Positions 60,141-64,000 of a stretch of DNA of 64,000 nucleotides are shown here, piece after piece. A program made the translations under genes and the position numbers. Under the pieces are notes generated by a model. The model searched no databases, was not told the DNA's origin, and was given only the letters and a program-made list of their open reading frames with translations. Origin of the DNA: JBPCQA01 sp050998615 (GTDB taxonomy: Bacteria; Actinomycetota; Actinomycetes; Propionibacteriales; Nocardioidaceae); NCBI GenBank assembly GCA_050998615.1, contig JBPCQA010000008.1, positions 40,108-104,107 on the forward strand. The letters are read 5' to 3'. Position 1 is the stretch's first letter, and the number at the start of each line of letters is the position of its first letter.

Positions 60141-61424
60141 GTGAGCATTACCAAGCCGTCGCTTACAGCCAACCGCACCCTGGCCGCAACGGCTCGACCG
60201 TTCGGCAATGCCCGCGCACTCGTCTGTCGTGAGTGCGGCGCCGAGGAGCCGCTTGGGCCTTCCTATGCCTGTGCCGAATGCTTCGGGCCGCTCCAGGTGA
60301 GCTACGACTTCCCGCGCGTCACCCGCGACCAGATCGAGGCGGGTCCGAATAACATCTGGCGCTACGCCCCGCTGCTCCCGGTGCGGCCGGACATCGCGGC
60401 GATCCCCAACACCGAACCCGGCTGCACGCGCTTGCTGCGGGCCGACAACCTTGCCCGCGTGCTCGGCATCAAGACGCTGTGGCTCAAGGACGACTCGGGC
60501 AACCCCACGCACTCGTTCAAGGACCGCGTCGTCGCGGTGGCGCTGGCTGCCGCTCGGGAGCTCAAATTGAACGTGCTCGCTTGTCCCTCGACTGGGAATC
60601 TCGCCAATGCCGTCGCGGCAGCGGCGGCCCGCGCGGGGATCCGCAGCGTCGTATTGATCCCCGCAAACCTCGAGACACCCAAGATCGTGGCGACCGCGGT
60701 GTACGGCGGGACGCTGGTGGCCGTCAACGGCAACTACGACGACGTCAACAAGCTCGCCTCGGAGATCGCCGGAGAGGAGTCCGGCTGGGCGTTCGTCAAC
60801 GTCAACGTACGGCCCTTCTACTCAGAAGGCTCCAAGACGCTCGGCTTCGAGGTCGCGGAGCAACTCAGCTGGCGGCTGCCGGGTCAGATCGTTATCCCGG
60901 TGGCTTCCGGATCGCAGCTCACCAAGGTCGACAAGGGGCTCGGTGAACTCATCGGTCTCGGCCTGGTAGACGCCTCGCCGTACACAATCTTCGGCGCTCA
61001 AGCGGCTGGTTGTGCACCCGTGGCCAGCGCGTTTCGGGAGGGTCACGACGTGGTGCGGCCGGTGAAGCCGCACACCATCGCCAAGTCGCTCGCGATCGGC
61101 AACCCCGCCGACGGCCCCTACGTGCTCGACGTGTGCCGACGCACTGGTGGCGCTGTCGAGTCGGTGACCGACGAGGAGATCCGCGACGGCATCTTGCTGC
61201 TCGCCCGAACCGAAGGAATCTTCGCCGAGACGGCAGGCGGGGTCACGGTGGCGACGCTGAAGAAGCTTGTCGACACGGGTCAGCTCGACCCGGACGTAGA
61301 AACCGTCGTCTTCAACACGGGCGACGGACTCAAGACGTTGGACGCCGTCGCCGATCGAGTGGCTCCGGCTGCGACAATCGAACCGACCTATGACGCATTC
61401 CTTGCCAGCGGATGTTGTTCGTGA
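60141..61424 (+). CDS. thrC: threonine synthase
   Basis: 427-residue PLP enzyme converting O-phosphohomoserine to threonine. The N-terminus carries a zinc-ribbon-like set of cysteines (LVCRECGAEEPLGPSYACAE). The PLP lysine is in GNPTHSFKDRVVAVA, and CPSTGNLANAVAAAAARAGI and IPVASGSQLTKVDKG follow. The protein ends SGCCS. GTG start, probably leaderless. It is followed after 41 nt by a MoaD/ThiS-type gene and then groEL, a gene order also seen in Streptomyces. Confidence 0.92.
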   Translation: MSITKPSLTANRTLAATARPFGNARALVCRECGAEEPLGPSYACAECFGPLQVSYDFPRVTRDQIEAGPNNIWRYAPLLPVRPDIAAIPNTEPGCTRLLRADNLARVLGIKTLWLKDDSGNPTHSFKDRVVAVALAAARELKLNVLACPSTGNLANAVAAAAARAGIRSVVLIPANLETPKIVATAVYGGTLVAVNGNYDDVNKLASEIAGEESGWAFVNVNVRPFYSEGSKTLGFEVAEQLSWRLPGQIVIPVASGSQLTKVDKGLGELIGLGLVDASPYTIFGAQAAGCAPVASAFREGHDVVRPVKPHTIAKSLAIGNPADGPYVLDVCRRTGGAVESVTDEEIRDGILLLARTEGIFAETAGGVTVATLKKLVDTGQLDPDVETVVFNTGDGLKTLDAVADRVAPAATIEPTYDAFLASGCCS

Positions 61425-61465
61425 GTGCTGCCCACCAAATTTTGCCCTAACGAAGCTAGTGGATT

Positions 61466-61753
61466 GTGAGTACGCCGATGAGTGTGAGTGTCCGAATCCC
61501 GACGATCTTGCGCAGCTACACCAGCGGCGCGTCCGAGGTTAGCGCCGACGGAGCAACGCTGGCCGACGTGTTGGACTCGCTCGATGGCGCCTACCCCGGC
61601 ATCCGGGGCCGCATCGTCGATGAGCAAGGCTCCTTACGTCGCTTCGTCAACGTGTATGTCGGAAACGACGACGTCCGCTTCCTCGACGGGCTCACCACGC
61701 CGGTCGACGAGGGGACGCAGGTTTCGGTGATCCCGGCGGTGGCCGGCGGCTGA
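61466..61753 (+). CDS. MoaD/ThiS-family sulfur carrier protein
   Basis: 95-residue ubiquitin-fold protein ending in the di-glycine tail VIPAVAGG, which is adenylated and thiocarboxylated in this family. RIPTILRSYTSGASEVSADG, TLADVLDSLDGAYPGI and FVNVYVGNDDVRFLDGLTTP agree with the CysO/MoaD group. Position behind a PLP enzyme gene suggests a CysO-like role in sulfur transfer to amino acids rather than molybdopterin synthesis, but no molybdopterin or cysteine genes are near to decide. GTG at 61466; an ATG at 61478 is an alternative. Confidence 0.85.
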   Translation: MSTPMSVSVRIPTILRSYTSGASEVSADGATLADVLDSLDGAYPGIRGRIVDEQGSLRRFVNVYVGNDDVRFLDGLTTPVDEGTQVSVIPAVAGG

Positions 61754-61863
61754 GGGCCACGGCCGGCTGACCAGGGTTGTCTGGCCGGTCTGGTGTCGGG
61801 CAGCCGCCCGGATGGACTGTCGGGTCAGTTTGGCTAGGCCGCCTCATCCGACGGTGGCCGACG

Positions 61864-61890
61864 TTTGCACTCGGCCCCGCAGAGTGCTAA
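61864..61890. promoter_or_regulatory. CIRCE element 1 (HrcA operator)
   Basis: TTTGCACTC-N9-GAGTGCTAA, one mismatch from the CIRCE consensus TTAGCACTC-N9-GAGTGCTAA. 151 nt upstream of groEL. Confidence 0.8.
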
Positions 61891-61897
61891 AAATGGG

Positions 61898-63667
<1,770 letters not shown>

Positions 63668-63691
63668 CAAGTTCTGTCTGCCTCACCACAG

Positions 63692-63736
63692 CACGCACGA
63701 TGGCCCCGAGCACCACGCTCGGGGCCATCGTGCGTG
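63692..63736. terminator. strong hairpin terminator after groEL
   Basis: Perfect 20-bp stem (CACGCACGATGGCCCCGAGC with its complement) and a 5-nt loop, 25 nt after the groEL stop codon. One of the most stable hairpins of the window. Confidence 0.85.
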
Positions 63737-63807
63737 GGGGGAGATGCGGATGCCCGCCGGACGGGTAGGTGCCAGCGCACTGGCATCGTGACCGCATCCG
63801 CGGTGCA

Positions 63808-64000
63808 ATGTTTGGTGTGGAGCTCGAGGTGAACCACGACACGGCGGCGTCGGACGTGCGTTGCGATGTGCTCCGGGTTCTGCTCGCGGATGACAACGTG
63901 CTGGTGCGGGAGGGAGTGAGAGCGCTCCTCACCGCACGGCCGGGGCTGGACGTGGTGGCGGTCGCGGAGGACTACGACGGGCTCGTGGCAGCAGCCGACG
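63808..64000 (+). CDS. response regulator, 5' part only
   Basis: The window ends inside this gene. About 64 residues are visible; from about residue 22 they form the start of a receiver domain (LRVLLADDNVLVREGVRALL, then DVVAVAEDYDGL), with the acidic pair DD of the phosphorylation pocket. The length and style suggest a NarL/LuxR-type regulator, but the output domain is beyond the window. Start uncertain: ATG at 63808, or a GTG at 63829. Confidence 0.7.
   Translation, partial: MFGVELEVNHDTAASDVRCDVLRVLLADDNVLVREGVRALLTARPGLDVVAVAEDYDGLVAAAD

Overview
The window is high-GC DNA from an actinobacterium. The pointers are leaderless-type TAnnnT/RTG starts, GTG starts, dense 4-nt ATGA/GTGA overlaps, DUF3263, DUF5709 and LytR_C genes, a DUF222/HNH gene, a hopanoid operon of the Streptomyces/Frankia kind, and a stand-alone groEL behind HrcA/CIRCE sites. 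I would place it near Frankiales and related high-GC soil actinobacteria, but cannot name the genus.

Region 1 (1-4.03 kb) is a small regulator/hydrolase pair (GntR plus alpha/beta hydrolase), a DUF1801 gene, then a decayed genomic island. The island holds a frameshifted arsR, the tail of arsM, the head of an arsC and a shattered tyrosine recombinase, stacked against an intact tRNA-Thr(TGT). A degenerate copy of the tRNA 3' end at 1.72 kb may be the far attachment site. Region 2 (4.2-12 kb) has a DUF222/HNH nuclease, a secreted S53 peptidase and a three-gene aryl-CoA/acyl-CoA catabolic set: a monooxygenase/old-yellow-enzyme fusion, an enoyl-CoA hydratase and an acyl-CoA dehydrogenase.

Region 3 (12.8-33.6 kb) opens with remnants of an Mrp-type antiporter operon and then carries a large glycoconjugate locus. 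It encodes UDP-glucose dehydrogenase and UDP-glucuronate decarboxylase (UDP-GlcA to UDP-Xyl). It also encodes a complete-looking ADP-D-glycero-beta-D-manno-heptose route (GmhA, GmhB fused to a GT2 glycosyltransferase, two-domain HldE), two GT9 heptosyltransferase-like enzymes, further GT2 and GT4 enzymes, and a NodU/CmcH carbamoyltransferase. Downstream are a Tat/lipoprotein sulfatase, an unusual fusion of an MGDG-synthase-like glycosyltransferase to a wax-ester-synthase/DGAT-like acyltransferase, a DMT-family membrane protein and two SDRs. Together these look like the machinery for a carbamoylated, heptose- and pentose-containing (glyco)lipid or cell-envelope glycan. This is the best candidate for an undescribed system. 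A 22-nt tandem-repeat family lies at both outer edges of this region, in opposite orientations.

Region 4 (33.6-37.2 kb) is accessory: a frameshifted VOC gene, a toxin-antitoxin pair behind a perfect 15-bp inverted repeat, a Tn3-transposase scar, and two AT-richer secreted-protein genes. Region 5 (37.2-47.6 kb) is one tight minus-strand operon for isoprenoid and hopanoid synthesis: dxs, hpnC, hpnD, hpnE, a prenyl diphosphate synthase, shc, an hpnG-ispH fusion and hpnH. Region 6 (47.7-64 kb) is mostly conserved chromosomal genes: MarR, an ABC-2 exporter, a secreted phosphatase-superfamily protein, a CDF transporter, ung, otsA, DUF3263, LytR_C, otsB, thrC, a MoaD/ThiS-type sulfur carrier, groEL preceded by two tandem CIRCE elements, and the start of a response-regulator gene.
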